DNA from: Cydia pomonella
Taxonomy: Eukaryota; Arthropoda; Insecta; Lepidoptera; Tortricidae
Assembly (NCBI RefSeq): GCF_033807575.1
Contig: NC_084716.1
Coordinates: 186,001-250,000 of the forward strand
Direction of reading: 5' to 3'
Length of the DNA: 64,000 nt
Position numbers and translations under genes: made by a program. Numbering within the stretch: position 1 is the first letter of the stretch; each line of letters opens with the position of its first letter. Below the pieces are notes generated by a model, which saw only the letters and a list, made by a program, of their open reading frames with translations, was not told the origin of the DNA and made no database searches. Positions 11,051 to 22,025 of this stretch are shown piece after piece.

Positions 11051-12004
11051 GCGCGGCTCCGGCGGCGGCTCGCTGCGCGGCGGCGGCGGCGCGCTCGGCG
11101 GCGGCGCCGCGCGCGCCGGGGCCGGCGAGTCGGGGTCGTCGGGCGGGGACGACGAGTCCGTGCCGGACGCGGCGTCCGAGTCGCTCGGGGTGCGCGGCCG
11201 CTCCTCCGTGTCCGGCTCCGTGTCGGACGCGTCCGGCGGCGGCTCGGAGGGCGGCTGCGGCGGGGCAGGTTCCACGTCGGCTCGAGGCGGCGGGTCGGCA
11301 TCCTCGCTCGACCGGGACGACTCGTCTTCGGCTCGCGGCGCGTCGCGTCTGAGCATCTCCGCCCGCCAGTGTTCGAAAGCTCTCCGTTCGGCCGCCGGGT
11401 CGAGCGGCGGCTGCGTGCGGCGCGGCCTGCGCCGCCGCGGCGCGGCCGGGGGGGGAGGTACCGCGGGTTGCTCCCGCGCGAGCGCTCGCAGATCTAACGG
11501 CGCGCGCGGCGCCGGCGTCTGCCGAGCGTCCCTCGCGCGCCGGAGGAGGCGCTCGGCGTCGAGCGCGGCGGCGGCGAGAACTAGCGCCAGCGCGACGACG
11601 GCGAGCAGCGCGCCGGACGCGCGCAAAGCCGGTTCCCACGCCGGCCGAGGCTGCTGTCGGGCGCATATAGGTAACAATCGGGCGGGCACCGCGCCCAGAA
11701 GCCTGAAAGCCGCCGGGCCGGAGTCGGAGCGCAGGGTCAAGGGGCAGGCGACTCGGGCGAGCGAGCAGTCGGTCCTGAAAGACAAGGTCAGCGCGCGAGT
11801 CTCGTTGGGCTGCAGCGCGAGCGGGCCGCAGGGCTCGAGGCGGAAGCCGCGCGCGGCGCAGGGCTCGCCGGCGAGGCGCCAGGCGCGCAGGCGCAGCGGC
11901 ACGGCGCCCGTGTTGCGCGCCAGCAGCGCGCGCCGCACCTCCCAGCGGCCCGAGTCCGCCGCCTCGCACTCCGCGCCCTCCGCGCCCTCCGCGCACGACG
12001 GGAT
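10910..12004 (-). CDS. TMEM131: TMEM131 exon 17: last lumenal domain, transmembrane helix, tail
   Basis: Acceptor CCTTTAG, donor AAG|GTAACT, phase 0 at both ends, 365 codons. Begins IPSCAEGAEGAECE, then the last PapD-like segment (VRRALLARNTGAVPLRLRAW and CAARGFRLEPCGPLALQPNE), then PRPAWEPAL and the single hydrophobic helix ALLAVVALALVLAAAAL (about 11560-11620). An acidic, Ser/Pro-rich cytoplasmic region follows (EDESSRSSEDADPPPRADVE). This exon alone identifies the family. Confidence 0.93.
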
Positions 12005-12124
12005 CTAAAGGACCGGCCTTTTTTCGTTACTGGCGTACTTCAATTGGTAGCTATTGGTAGATATCTCAGGATAATATTATTCTAATAGGTATTAACTGTC
12101 ATGACTCATAATGACTAATAAATA

Positions 12125-12310
12125 TAAATATTATACATTGATATACATTCACGCTTTTGTTATTTACGCTATAGTAAACTATTATTATTTTTTCAATTGT
12201 ACATCGAAATTTAAAATTAGGAAACTATAGGTCTATAACGAAATCAATGCATAGCTATTAGCTAAGTTGCTCATATGTTTATTTTAAGACTGTTTGTTTC
12301 TCAATAAATA
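12125..12310 (+). repeat. Dispersed repeat, copy 1 of an inverted pair
   Basis: About 185 bp nearly complementary to 19745-19940. Contains ACGCTTTTGTTATTTACGCT and ends AAGACTGTTTGTTTCTC. Probably the 3' end of an interspersed element. Confidence 0.7.
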
Positions 12311-12344
12311 AAATAAAAAAAAATTATAGAAGCATTCTTACGAA

Positions 12345-12906
12345 AATTGACTAAATCCCCCGGTAAGCTCGAGTAACCTTGTGGGTACTCAGACAAAGAT
12401 ATACAGTATTGGCCCATAATATATCACCTTCATGTTTTTACGGTGTAACTTTTTTCTTGCATTTATTAGTGACTTCCACCTCACTACTTTAAGTAGTCTA
12501 ACAGTATTCCTTTGTGCGAGCGATGAGAAAAAATAGTCTCATGTAATGGTTTTTTGTTTTAATGTATGTCAACTTCGTTTTTTTATTAGAGCTTTTTTAG
12601 TACTATGCCGAGTCTCCTATTGTAATTCACAGTATTTCATTGCAATATTCATCATATATTTGTATGAAATGACCAATAGTAAAACTAACCTATAGTTTAT
12701 ATACTCTATACACGTTCATGCAAAAACACACACAGGTATTAGCCAATACTGTATACAATATACAAATACTTAAATACGTAGAAAACATTCACGACTCGGG
12801 AACACGTATCTCTGCTCATCACACAAATAAATGCACTTATCGGGATTCGAACCCAGGATCATCGGCTTCATAGGCAGGGGGTCACTACCCGCTAAGCCAG
12901 ACCGGT
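12345..12906 (-). mobile_element. tRNA-derived SINE interrupted by a MITE
   Basis: On the - strand the head has a tRNA-like A box (TGGCTTAGCGGGTAG) and B box (GGGTTCGAATCC), followed by a body ending near 12345. The MITE at 12404-12751 interrupts it. A second copy of this SINE lies at 53690-53937. Confidence 0.8.
12404..12751. mobile_element. Tc1/mariner-type MITE
   Basis: 348 bp with terminal inverted repeats CAGTATTGGC / GCCAATACTG and TA on both sides (12402-12403 and 12752-12753), inserted in the SINE. CAGT ends plus a TA target site are typical of Tc1/mariner derivatives. No transposase. Confidence 0.8.
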
Positions 12907-12964
12907 CGTTAAAAGCAAAAATATGAAAAGAAGAGATGGTTTAGATCATAATATAACAGATGAC

Positions 12965-13073
12965 CTGCAGCAAGATCGGAGCGTGTGCGTGCGCGCGCCG
13001 CCCGCCCAGCTCGAAGCGCGGCACGGCGCCGCGCCCGCCCAGCTGCACCGCCTCCACGATCGTCAGGTTGTTC
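12965..13073 (-). CDS. TMEM131: TMEM131 exon 16
   Basis: Acceptor GATTCAG, donor CTGCAG|GTCATC. 109 nt, starts phase 2 and ends phase 0. Reads NNLTIVEAVQLGGRGAVP, the conserved block after the last PapD-like strand; the split Arg codon AG|G joins it to exon 15. Confidence 0.92.
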
Positions 13074-13693
13074 CTGAATCAAATAACGCGACACTGTCGT
13101 ACGTATATTACGCGGGTAATAAATAATACTAATGTGATAGGTTATGTTTTGTTTGGCAACAAACGTCAAATGTCAAATAAGCGTTGTATGTCTGTTTCAC
13201 TCTAACATGTTGAATTCTGTATCCTTGCATCCTGCTCACACTTGTTTAAAACGAAGTTAGCTGGCTAAGACCACAGATAACTATTCTCTGGATAAAAAAG
13301 GAATGAAAAATAAAAAATCTTTAACCAACAAATAAACAGTCAGTTATTTTTATCGGTGAGATAACTATTCGGCGACTTATCTGGGAATTGAAAAATCGGC
13401 CCTTAGTGGATAAAACGACTCGAAATAAAGCCAAAAAAATTGAAAAGCTTGTATCGAAATACTGCCAAAAGCAGCATTCCAAATGTTTTACATTTGTGGT
13501 TAAACACTCTCCAACCTTCGTCAGGTGACAACCAAAACTCACTAATAGCATAAATTTTTTTACACAAAAATCAACCTCGTTTTCTTATTTTCATTAATAG
13601 TGCAATTCACTATGACTCTAGGACTTACAGTATTAATTAGTGAAAAATGTCGTTATCGTTTTTTTTTGTCTGTTGTATAGTAAATAACGATAC

Positions 13694-13927
13694 CTAAGGA
13701 AAAGTAGTGCAGAATACATCTCGGCGTCGGGCGGCAGGAAGTCGACCTTGAGCTCGACCTCGGCGTGGGGCGCGAGCAGCAGCGCGGGCCCCGCCGCCGC
13801 GTCCCCGCCCCCGCCGCCGCCGCCCCGCAGCGGCGTCGCCGCCCCGCGCACGGCGCGCCACTCCGACACGCCGAACACGCCGGGCACGTATGTGCACTGC
13901 TTGTGGGCGCACTCCTCTATCTTCACA
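13694..13927 (-). CDS. TMEM131: TMEM131 exon 15
   Basis: Acceptor TTCCAG, donor CTTAG|GTATCG. 234 nt, phase 2 to phase 2. Reads VKIEECAHKQCTYVPGVFGV, then LKVDFLPPDAEMYSALLFLR. The interior Gly run is low complexity. Joined to exon 14 by a split Leu codon CT|T. Confidence 0.9.
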   Translation of the reverse strand, partial: CEDRGVRPQAVHIRARRVRRVGVARRARGGDAAAGRRRRGRGRGGGARAAARAPRRGRAQGRLPAARRRDVFCTTFP

Positions 13928-13954
13928 CTGGAATTTTCAACAAGTTACTTTCAA

Positions 13955-14265
13955 ATGTAGATTTATTCTCATGCTCCCGTGCCTCATTCAAGGCTGCTGT
14001 GACAAAATTGTACAAAATAAAACAATAAGGAGTAGGATTCGTTGTAAATGCATATAGATTTTGTGGCGGAAATAGTTAAATTACAGTTTGCATGTTGCTA
14101 GGTTTACATTCTGATACCACTTATGTTCTCAGTGAGATATGTTTAAGGAATCATCATAATCTATACTGTACTAGTTACGTATACACTGCCTATATTGTTC
14201 TTGACTTGTATGCTTCTGTTTTATCTCCTTGTAATAAAATAAAAATAAAATAAAATAAAATAAAT
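13955..14265 (+). mobile_element. 5'-truncated LINE 3' end
   Basis: The frame NVDLFSCSRASFKAAVTKLY then KIKQ and stop looks like the last residues of a LINE reverse-transcriptase protein (SFK..V..L motif). A 3' UTR and an (AAAAT)n tail at about 14235-14265 follow. Lies in TMEM131 intron 14. Confidence 0.6.
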
Positions 14266-14559
14266 ACATTCATATTCAGGGATACACAGATAGATCTAGT
14301 TCCGACTAAACTAAGCGACGCTTGTATTACGGGCACAGAATAAACTACTAATTCTGTGATCTGTACAACTCACAGGAGACTTTCGCTAACGCTCAGTCAA
14401 ATGATAGTATTTCATATAGAATGGAAACGTATCACTTCGCCTAGATTGGCCTTTCTAATGCTGCGGTGACAGATTGTATATAGATAGACAGATCTCAATT
14501 CAATTAGGAATGCGATGATGCAAAGTTCCAATACCTGTGCCACAAAACGAGTGCCTGTG

Positions 14560-17500
14560 CCCCGCCCAGCCGCGCCCAGCCCACGTATGAACACTCACAG
14601 TATATCCTCGTGCAGCACGGCGGCGGTGTAGCCGGCCACGGAGGCGCGCAGGGCGAGCGGGTGCGGCGCGGGGTTGCGCACGCGCAGCCAGCGCGCGCCG
14701 CCCGCGCCCACGCCGGCCAGCCCCGCCCAGCCGCGCCCAGCCCACGTATGAACACTCACAGTATATCCTCGTGCAGCACGGCGGCGGTGTAGCCGGCCAC
14801 GGAGGCGCGCAGGGCGAGCGGGTGCGGCGCGGGGTTGCGCACGCGCAGCCAGCGCGCGCCGCCCGCGCCCACGCCGGCCAGCCCCGCCCAGCCCCGCCCA
14901 GCCCACGTATGAACACTCACAGTATATCCTCGTGCAGCACGGCGGCGGTGTAGCCGGCCACGGAGGCGCGCAGGGCGAGCGGGTGCGGCGCGGGGTTGCG
15001 CACGCGCAGCCAGCGCGCGCCGCCCGCGCCCACGCCGGCCAGCCCCGCCCAGCCCCGCCCAGCCCACGTATGAACACTCACAGTATATCCTCGTGCAGCA
15101 CGGCGGCGGTGTAGCCGGCCACGGAGGCGCGCAGGGCGAGCGGGTGCGGCGCGGGGTTGCGCACGCGCAGCCAGCGCGCGCCGCCCGCGCCCACGCCGGC
15201 CAGCCCCGCCCAGCCCCGCCCAGCCCACGTATGAACACTCACAGTATATCCTCGTGCAGCACGGCGGCGGTGTAGCCGGCCACGGAGGCGCGCAGGGCGA
15301 GCGGGTGCGGCGCGGGGTTGCGCACGCGCAGCCAGCGCGCGCCGCCCGCGCCCACGCCGGCCAGCCCCGCCCAGCCGCGCCCAGCCCACGTATGAACACT
15401 CACAGTATATCCTCGTGCAGCACGGCGGCGGTGTAGCCGGCCACGGAGGCGCGCAGGGCGAGCGGGTGCGGCGCGGGGTTGCGCACGCGCAGCCAGCGCG
15501 CGCCGCCCGCGCCCACGCCGGCCAGCCCCGCCCAGCCGCGCCCAGCCCACGTATGAACACTCACAGTATATCCTCGTGCAGCACGGCGGCGGTGTAGCCG
15601 GCCACGGAGGCGCGCAGGGCGAGCGGGTGCGGCGCGGGGTTGCGCACGCGCAGCCAGCGCGCGCCGCCCGCGCCCACGCCGGCCAGCCCCGCCCAGCCCC
15701 GCCCAGCCCACGTATGAACACTCACAGTATATCCTCGTGCAGCACGGCGGCGGTGTAGCCGGCCACGGAGGCGCGCAGGGCGAGCGGGTGCGGCGCGGGG
15801 TTGCGCACGCGCAGCCAGCGCGCGCCGCCCGCGCCCACGCCGGCCAGCCCCGCCCAGCCCCGCCCAGCCCACGTATGAACACTCACAGTATATCCTCGTG
15901 CAGCACGGCGGCGGTGTAGCCGGCCACGGAGGCGCGCAGGGCGAGCGGGTGCGGCGCGGGGTTGCGCACGCGCAGCCAGCGCGCGCCGCCCGCGCCCACG
16001 CCGGCCAGCCCCGCCCAGCCCCGCCCAGCCCACGTATGAACACTCACAGTATATCCTCGTGCAGCACGGCGGCGGTGTAGCCGGCCACGGAGGCGCGCAG
16101 GGCGAGCGGGTGCGGCGCGGGGTTGCGCACGCGCAGCCAGCGCGCGCCGCCCGCGCCCACGCCGGCCAGCCCCGCCCAGCCGCGCCCAGCCCACGTATGA
16201 ACACTCACAGTATATCCTCGTGCAGCACGGCGGCGGTGTAGCCGGCCACGGAGGCGCGCAGGGCGAGCGGGTGCGGCGCGGGGTTGCGCACGCGCAGCCA
16301 GCGCGCGCCGCCCGCGCCCACGCCGGCCAGCCCCGCCCAGCCGCGCCCAGCCCACGTATGAACACTCACAGTATATCCTCGTGCAGCACGGCGGCGGTGT
16401 AGCCGGCCACGGAGGCGCGCAGGGCGAGCGGGTGCGGCGCGGGGTTGCGCACGCGCAGCCAGCGCGCGCCGCCCGCGCCCACGCCGGCCAGCCCCGCCCA
16501 GCCCCGCCCAGCCCACGTATGAACACTCACAGTATATCCTCGTGCAGCACGGCGGCGGTGTAGCCGGCCACGGAGGCGCGCAGGGCGAGCGGGTGCGGCG
16601 CGGGGTTGCGCACGCGCAGCCAGCGCGCGCCGCCCGCGCCCACGCCGGCCAGCCCCGCCCAGCCCCGCCCAGCCCACGTATGAACACTCACAGTATATCC
16701 TCGTGCAGCACGGCGGCGGTGTAGCCGGCCACGGAGGCGCGCAGGGCGAGCGGGTGCGGCGCGGGGTTGCGCACGCGCAGCCAGCGCGCGCCGCCCGCGC
16801 CCACGCCGGCCAGCCCCGCCCAGCCCCGCCCAGCCCACGTATGAACACTCACAGTATATCCTCGTGCAGCACGGCGGCGGTGTAGCCGGCCACGGAGGCG
16901 CGCAGGGCGAGCGGGTGCGGCGCGGGGTTGCGCACGCGCAGCCAGCGCGCGCCGCCCGCGCCCACGCCGGCCAGCCCCGCCCAGCCCCGCCCAGCCCACG
17001 TATGAACACTCACAGTATATCCTCGTGCAGCACGGCGGCGGTGTAGCCGGCCACGGAGGCGCGCAGGGCGAGCGGGTGCGGCGCGGGGTTGCGCACGCGC
17101 AGCCAGCGCGCGCCGCCCGCGCCCACGCCGGCCAGCCCCGCCCAGCCCCGCCCAGCCCACGTATGAACACTCACAGTATATCCTCGTGCAGCACGGCGGC
17201 GGTGTAGCCGGCCACGGAGGCGCGCAGGGCGAGCGGGTGCGGCGCGGGGTTGCGCACGCGCAGCCAGCGCGCGCCGCCCGCGCCCACGCCGGCCAGCCCC
17301 GCCCAGCCCCGCCCAGCCCACGTATGAACACTCACAGTATATCCTCGTGCAGCACGGCGGCGGTGTAGCCGGCCACGGAGGCGCGCAGGGCGAGCGGGTG
17401 CGGCGCGGGGTTGCGCACGCGCAGCCAGCGCGCGCCGCCCGCGCCCACGCCGGCCAGCCCCGCCCAGCCCCGCCCAGCCCACGTATGAACACTCACAGTA

Positions 17501-18745
17501 TATCCTCGTGCAGCACGGCGGCGGTGTAGCCGGCCACGGAGGCGCGCAGGGCGAGCGGGTGCGGCGCGGGGTTGCGCACGCGCAGCCAGCGCGCGCCGCC
17601 CGCGCCCACGCCGGCCAGCCCCGCCCAGCCCCGCCCAGCCCACGTATGAACACTCACAGTATATCCTCGTGCAGCACGGCGGCGGTGTAGCCGGCCACGG
17701 AGGCGCGCAGGGCGAGCGGGTGCGGCGCGGGGTTGCGCACGCGCAGCCAGCGCGCGCCGCCCGCGCCCACGCCGGCCAGCCCCGCCCAGCCCCGCCCAGC
17801 CCACGTATGAACACTCACAGTATATCCTCGTGCAGCACGGCGGCGGTGTAGCCGGCCACGGAGGCGCGCAGGGCGAGCGGGTGCGGCGCGGGGTTGCGCA
17901 CGCGCAGCCAGCGCGCGCCGCCCGCGCCCACGCCGGCCAGCCCCGCCCAGCCCCGCCCAGCCCACGTATGAACACTCACAGTATATCCTCGTGCAGCACG
18001 GCGGCGGTGTAGCCGGCCACGGAGGCGCGCAGGGCGAGCGGGTGCGGCGCGGGGTTGCGCACGCGCAGCCAGCGCGCGCCGCCCGCGCCCACGCCGGCCA
18101 GCCCCGCCCAGCCCCGCCCAGCCCACGTATGAACACTCACAGTATATCCTCGTGCAGCACGGCGGCGGTGTAGCCGGCCACGGAGGCGCGCAGGGCGAGC
18201 GGGTGCGGCGCGGGGTTGCGCACGCGCAGCCAGCGCGCGCCGCCCGCGCCCACGCCGGCCAGCCCCGCCCAGCCCCGCCCAGCCCACGTATGAACACTCA
18301 CAGTATATCCTCGTGCAGCACGGCGGCGGTGTAGCCGGCCACGGAGGCGCGCAGGGCGAGCGGGTGCGGCGCGGGGTTGCGCACGCGCAGCCAGCGCGCG
18401 CCGCCCGCGCCCACGCCGGCCAGCCCCGCCCCGCCCCGCCCAGCCCACGTATGAACACTCACAGTATATCCTCGTGCAGCACGGCGGCGGTGTAGCCGGC
18501 CACGGAGGCGCGCAGGGCGAGCGGGTGCGGCGCGGGGTTGCGCACGCGCAGCCAGCGCGCGCCGCCCGCGCCCACGCCGGCCAGCCCCGCCCAGCCCCGC
18601 CCAGCCCACGTATGAACACTCACAGTATATCCTCGTGCAGCACGGCGGCGGTGTAGCCGGCCACGGAGGCGCGCAGGGCGAGCGGGTGCGGCGCGGGGTT
18701 GCGCACGCGCAGCCAGCGCGCGCCGCCCGCGCCCACGCCGGCCAG
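14560..18745 (-). repeat. Minisatellite A: 26 copies of the exon 14 / 5' splice site junction (161-bp unit)
   Basis: 26 donor-bearing copies at 161-bp spacing, 14599 to 18624. Read on -, each unit holds the last about 118 nt of exon 14 (ending GAGGATATACT), the donor GTGAGTGTTC and about 43 nt of intron rich in GGGCTGGGCGGG. No unit has an acceptor. Reading past any donor meets TGA at once (CTG TGA), so the 25 extra copies should be intronic. Units are nearly identical; a G/C variant in the linker follows a 5-unit pattern over the lower 15 units. A GC-rich microhomology shared by exon and intron marks the unit border. Confidence 0.95.
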
Positions 18746-18826
18746 CCCCGCCCAGCCGGCGCGCGCGCCGCCCGCCAGCCGCGGCCAGCCCACGCGCACC
18801 CAGCCCGACACGGGGACGCGCACCAT
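18624..18826 (-). CDS. TMEM131: TMEM131 exon 14
   Basis: Acceptor GCGTTGCAG, phase 0 start (MVRVPVSGWVRVGW). The last part ARWLRVRNPAPHPLALRASV and AVLHEDIL ends at donor ATACT|GTGAGT, phase 2. This is the upstream-most of 26 donor copies and the only one with a complete exon in front of it. It fits the ITLENPADVPV-like strand of vertebrate relatives. Confidence 0.88.
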
Positions 18827-18912
18827 CTGCAACGCGCACACCGACTTGTTACTCGTACTAGCTAGGCTCGCGGCTCCACGCCACCCGAGCCCCTCCCGTC
18901 TCGGCCCCTCAC

Positions 18913-19156
18913 CTCGGTCGTGTCTATGGCGAGCGACACGTTCCTCACGGCCCGCAGCCGCTCCGCGTCGTACAGCGCCCTCCGTTTCGCCAACAACTCT
19001 AAATCTGCCTCCAGCGACGTTTTAAGCCACTCCTCCGTGTCTATGGCCAGGCCGGTGTAGCAGGCGGAGCCGCAGGCCAGCTCGGGCAAGTATTGCACGT
19101 GGCCGATGGTGTTCGTCCCGGGACCGATCCACCAGGCTTCGGGGTCTTCTGGGGGT
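18913..19156 (-). CDS. TMEM131: TMEM131 exon 13
   Basis: Acceptor GGTTCCAG, donor CGAG|GTGAGG. 244 nt, phase 2 to phase 0. Reads PPEDPEAWWIGPGTNTIGHV, then LACGSACYTGLAIDTEEWLK, which corresponds to the cysteine-containing CGDHCYVGL segment of vertebrate TMEM131, then VRNVSLAIDTTE. Confidence 0.9.
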
Positions 19157-19923
19157 CTGGAACCGTAAATTACAATAGTAAGGATTCAATATTGACTCGA
19201 TTCCATAAAATATGGTAAGGAACTCTTCATTCCAGGCGTCTAGTAATCCAGCTCATTTCCCTAAAAACTTTCAAAGGTATAGTCTCATCCGAAAGAAAGC
19301 GAGAAAAAAGTGAATTACGGTCACAGTGGTCACGTATATCGGAACACACCCAGGGACGTGCACTTCATAAGGACAAAAAGACACTGTCTACAGTGCCACA
19401 ATTCCGATATCAATCCTTTTTTACTAATACTTGATCGTATTAACAGTAATCCATAAAGTTAACAAAAAATCTATAAAAATAAAACCGCTCGATCTATCGG
19501 TGGCTGTCGTTGCTATAAAATATCGACAACATTCGCACCACGCGGCACTAGCGCCGCTATGTGCTTTACACGGCAAAGACAGAAAACATTCCTGTCTAAA
19601 TCTTTATATGTGTGCATCGTAGTTAGGCGGAACAAGTTTAGTAAGCCTTCCCGTAACTACATGCACACGATGTTAAAACAACCCCCCTTTCTCTCACTGG
19701 AAGTGGCCTTCTTTTTTGTACTTTCGGCAAGTTCCGTCGTGACATACTATCAAATTTATTGAGAAACAAACAGTCTTAAAATAAACATATGAGCAACTTA
19801 GCTAATAGCTATGCATTGATTTCGTTATAGACCTCCTATAGTTTCCTAATTTTAAATTTCGATGTACATTTGAAAAAATAATAATAGTGTAAACTTATAG
19901 CGTACATAACAAAAGCGTAAATG

Positions 19924-19974
<51 letters not shown>

Positions 19975-20214
19975 TATATGTAGAGAACTGCGAAAATACT
20001 TAAATCACAGGTACCTATTATCAGGTTGCTTGCTGCAACTTTTAACCGTTATTTTAGAAAAGAATATACTGCTCTTTTAAAGAGGCCTAATGAATTGCAA
20101 AACAAATCTGCGTCCATACATTTTTCATTGTACTTTTATGGGAAACCATTGCGCATTTCATCGCGGTGTCGGTCGGACACGTTATATGGAAACAAAAGAG
20201 TTATTCAATAGCTG
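19157..20214. other. TMEM131 intron 12, right-hand part
   Basis: No gene seen. Holds the inverted partner (19745-19940) of the repeat at 12125-12310 and a long TA dinucleotide tract at about 19925-19978. Confidence 0.5.
19745..19940 (-). repeat. Dispersed repeat, copy 2 of an inverted pair
   Basis: Near reverse complement of 12125-12310, starting GAGAAACAAACAGTCTTAAA and ending at a TA tract. The two copies flank minisatellite A and exons 13-16. Confidence 0.7.
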
Positions 20215-20640
20215 CAAAATACCTGTGCACGCTTTTGCTTCCCAATACCACCTCGGGCACACATAAGCCCACACCTGAGTACTAATAAACTCTTAAACAT
20301 AAATAGTCGACGCATTCTACATTTTGCCACGCTCCTCTTTGGTATCTGTATCAGTAAAAGGCCGGTGTACTTATTTGAGAAATTGACCATCTATCAACAC
20401 ATCAGACGTCCTCCCAGACTACTATGCCCAAAGCACAGAACCACTGCATTCCGTGGCAGCTTTCGCTACGCTACCACGAAGTGCTGGAATAATCTTCCAC
20501 CACCAATTCGACAGAGCAATACTATTGGTTCCTTTAAATCAAGACTGAAAGCGTACCTAATGGACCAAAAAAGTTTTGCTGCCTGAAGCTACTGTGGTGT
20601 AGTGTATAATTAGTACGTAAGCATTGTATATAAGAACGTG
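20215..20640 (+). pseudogene. LINE reverse-transcriptase C-terminal fragment
   Basis: Open frame about 20225-20586 reads LLNINSRRILHFATLLFG, then GSFRYATTKCWNNLPPPIRQ, then SFKSRLKAYLM. The W-N-LP-IR and SFK-LK pattern is typical of the tail of CR1/Jockey-group LINE proteins. The catalytic part is absent, so this is a 5'-truncated copy. Confidence 0.75.
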
Positions 20641-20839
20641 TATCCAACCTATTTCGACAGAATAAATCATAACTTTTGACGAAGCTGTTGTTTAATTAAC
20701 GCCGTCCGTACACTATGTATATAAAAACCTTCCGTCCTCTTTTTCCGGATCCCGTCATTGTTATCTATTACATATTTTGTACTTTAGTTACTCACCAGTT
20801 ATGTATGAATATATAAATAAATAATAAATAAATAAATAA

Positions 20840-21350
20840 TTTTATTGAAAACAGTATAAGTACAGTGTTAGCACTTAAAGACTAAGGATTAAGGATAAGG
20901 AAAAGTTTACAAATGCCTGAACTAGGAGTTCCTGTGTTTCAGGCAGAATAGGACCATATTAATTAATTTGTAATTATTCACTTAATTATAAAGAGTACAC
21001 AATAAAAATCTGGTAGGGTGATAACCTTAACAAAATAACTTATTTAAGTATTCTATATCAAAGTACAGTAAGAAATCATTTTACGACTATTAGTAAGTTC
21101 TCTGTATCATCGTATGTCATTTTTTGAAGGGCGCGTCGTAGAATATTCTTACAACCAACATAGCTAAGTGGGTATAAGTCTAATTTTGAATTTAACCTGT
21201 TGTACAAATAAGGGCCCAAAAAGACAAAAAATCTAGATGAAAATACGTGTTTTCTTTGTACGGTTTGTATACATATAATATCTTTGCGCCTTTTGTCAGT
21301 ATATGCAGTGTTGAAAGGAATTTTGGTGTGCTGCTTAAGTGTTGTGCTAA
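20840..21350 (-). pseudogene. LINE 3' end fragment
   Basis: On the - strand a C-terminal frame reads FFVFLGPYLYNRLNSKLDLY, then KNILRRALQKMTYDDTENLL and stop, followed by a 3' UTR and an AATAAATAAATA tail near 20825. This resembles the end of a LINE protein; no catalytic domain is present. Confidence 0.6.
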
Positions 21351-21689
21351 GAGCCCTTAATCCTTGGAGCGTTCTCCGATTTCACGAAATAACGCTCGAT
21401 AGATGGCGTTGGCGCTCGGTACGCGAGCGCCGGCAACGCGACGCGCGTTTCAATGCAGACTAGAATAATCTTGATAGTTTTCAATATAATTTCAAGCAAC
21501 ATTAACTTTAGTGTCATATGATATCATATGGGCACTCTTTATTTTATTGTATATGCACAGTAGTTTTTTTTTATGTACACTACTACTAAGTGTACAGACT
21601 ACAGAGTGTACTATAACCCTTGCTCTTTATTCTGTCTCTTTCACACCAATGGAAAATGAAGAAGTTACTAAATGACTGCAGGTATAAAT

Positions 21690-22020
21690 AAAGTATATTA
21701 GTGCGATAGAGAGACAGATAGTGTTACGTTGTCGTATCGTAAACGATTGGCATGTTGGCCACACACTTGCTTAGTGCCTAGCCAAAATACCAATCGTTTG
21801 CGTATATTAGTGCGATAGAGAGAGAGTAGTGTTTCGTTGTCGTATCGTAAACGATTGGCATGTTGGCTACGCACCCATGATACCTAGCCAAGAAGCCAAT
21901 CGATTGCGCATATTAGTGCGATAGAGAGACAGATAGTGTTTCCTTGTCGTATCGTAAACGTTTGGCATGTTGGCTACGCACCCATGCTGCCCAGCCAAGA
22001 TGCCAATCGTTTGTGCATAT
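21690..22020 (+). repeat. Three tandem hairpin units of about 107 bp
   Basis: Units begin TATTAGTGCGATAGAGAGA at 21696, 21805 and 21911. Each has inverted arms AAACGATTGGCATGTTGGC and GCCAA...CCAATCGTTT around a short loop, so each can fold into a hairpin. They abut the left arm of the satellite palindrome. Confidence 0.8.
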
Positions 22021-22025
22021 TACTC

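Noticed and set aside
14560..18745. CRISPR-like array
   Set aside because: Regular spacing is due to a nearly identical 161-bp unit without unique spacers, in an animal gene.
14500..18841. Dozens of 60-160 codon frames on both strands in the 161-bp array
   Set aside because: Copies of the same shadow frame repeated every unit; none has independent support and the exon frame stops right after each donor.
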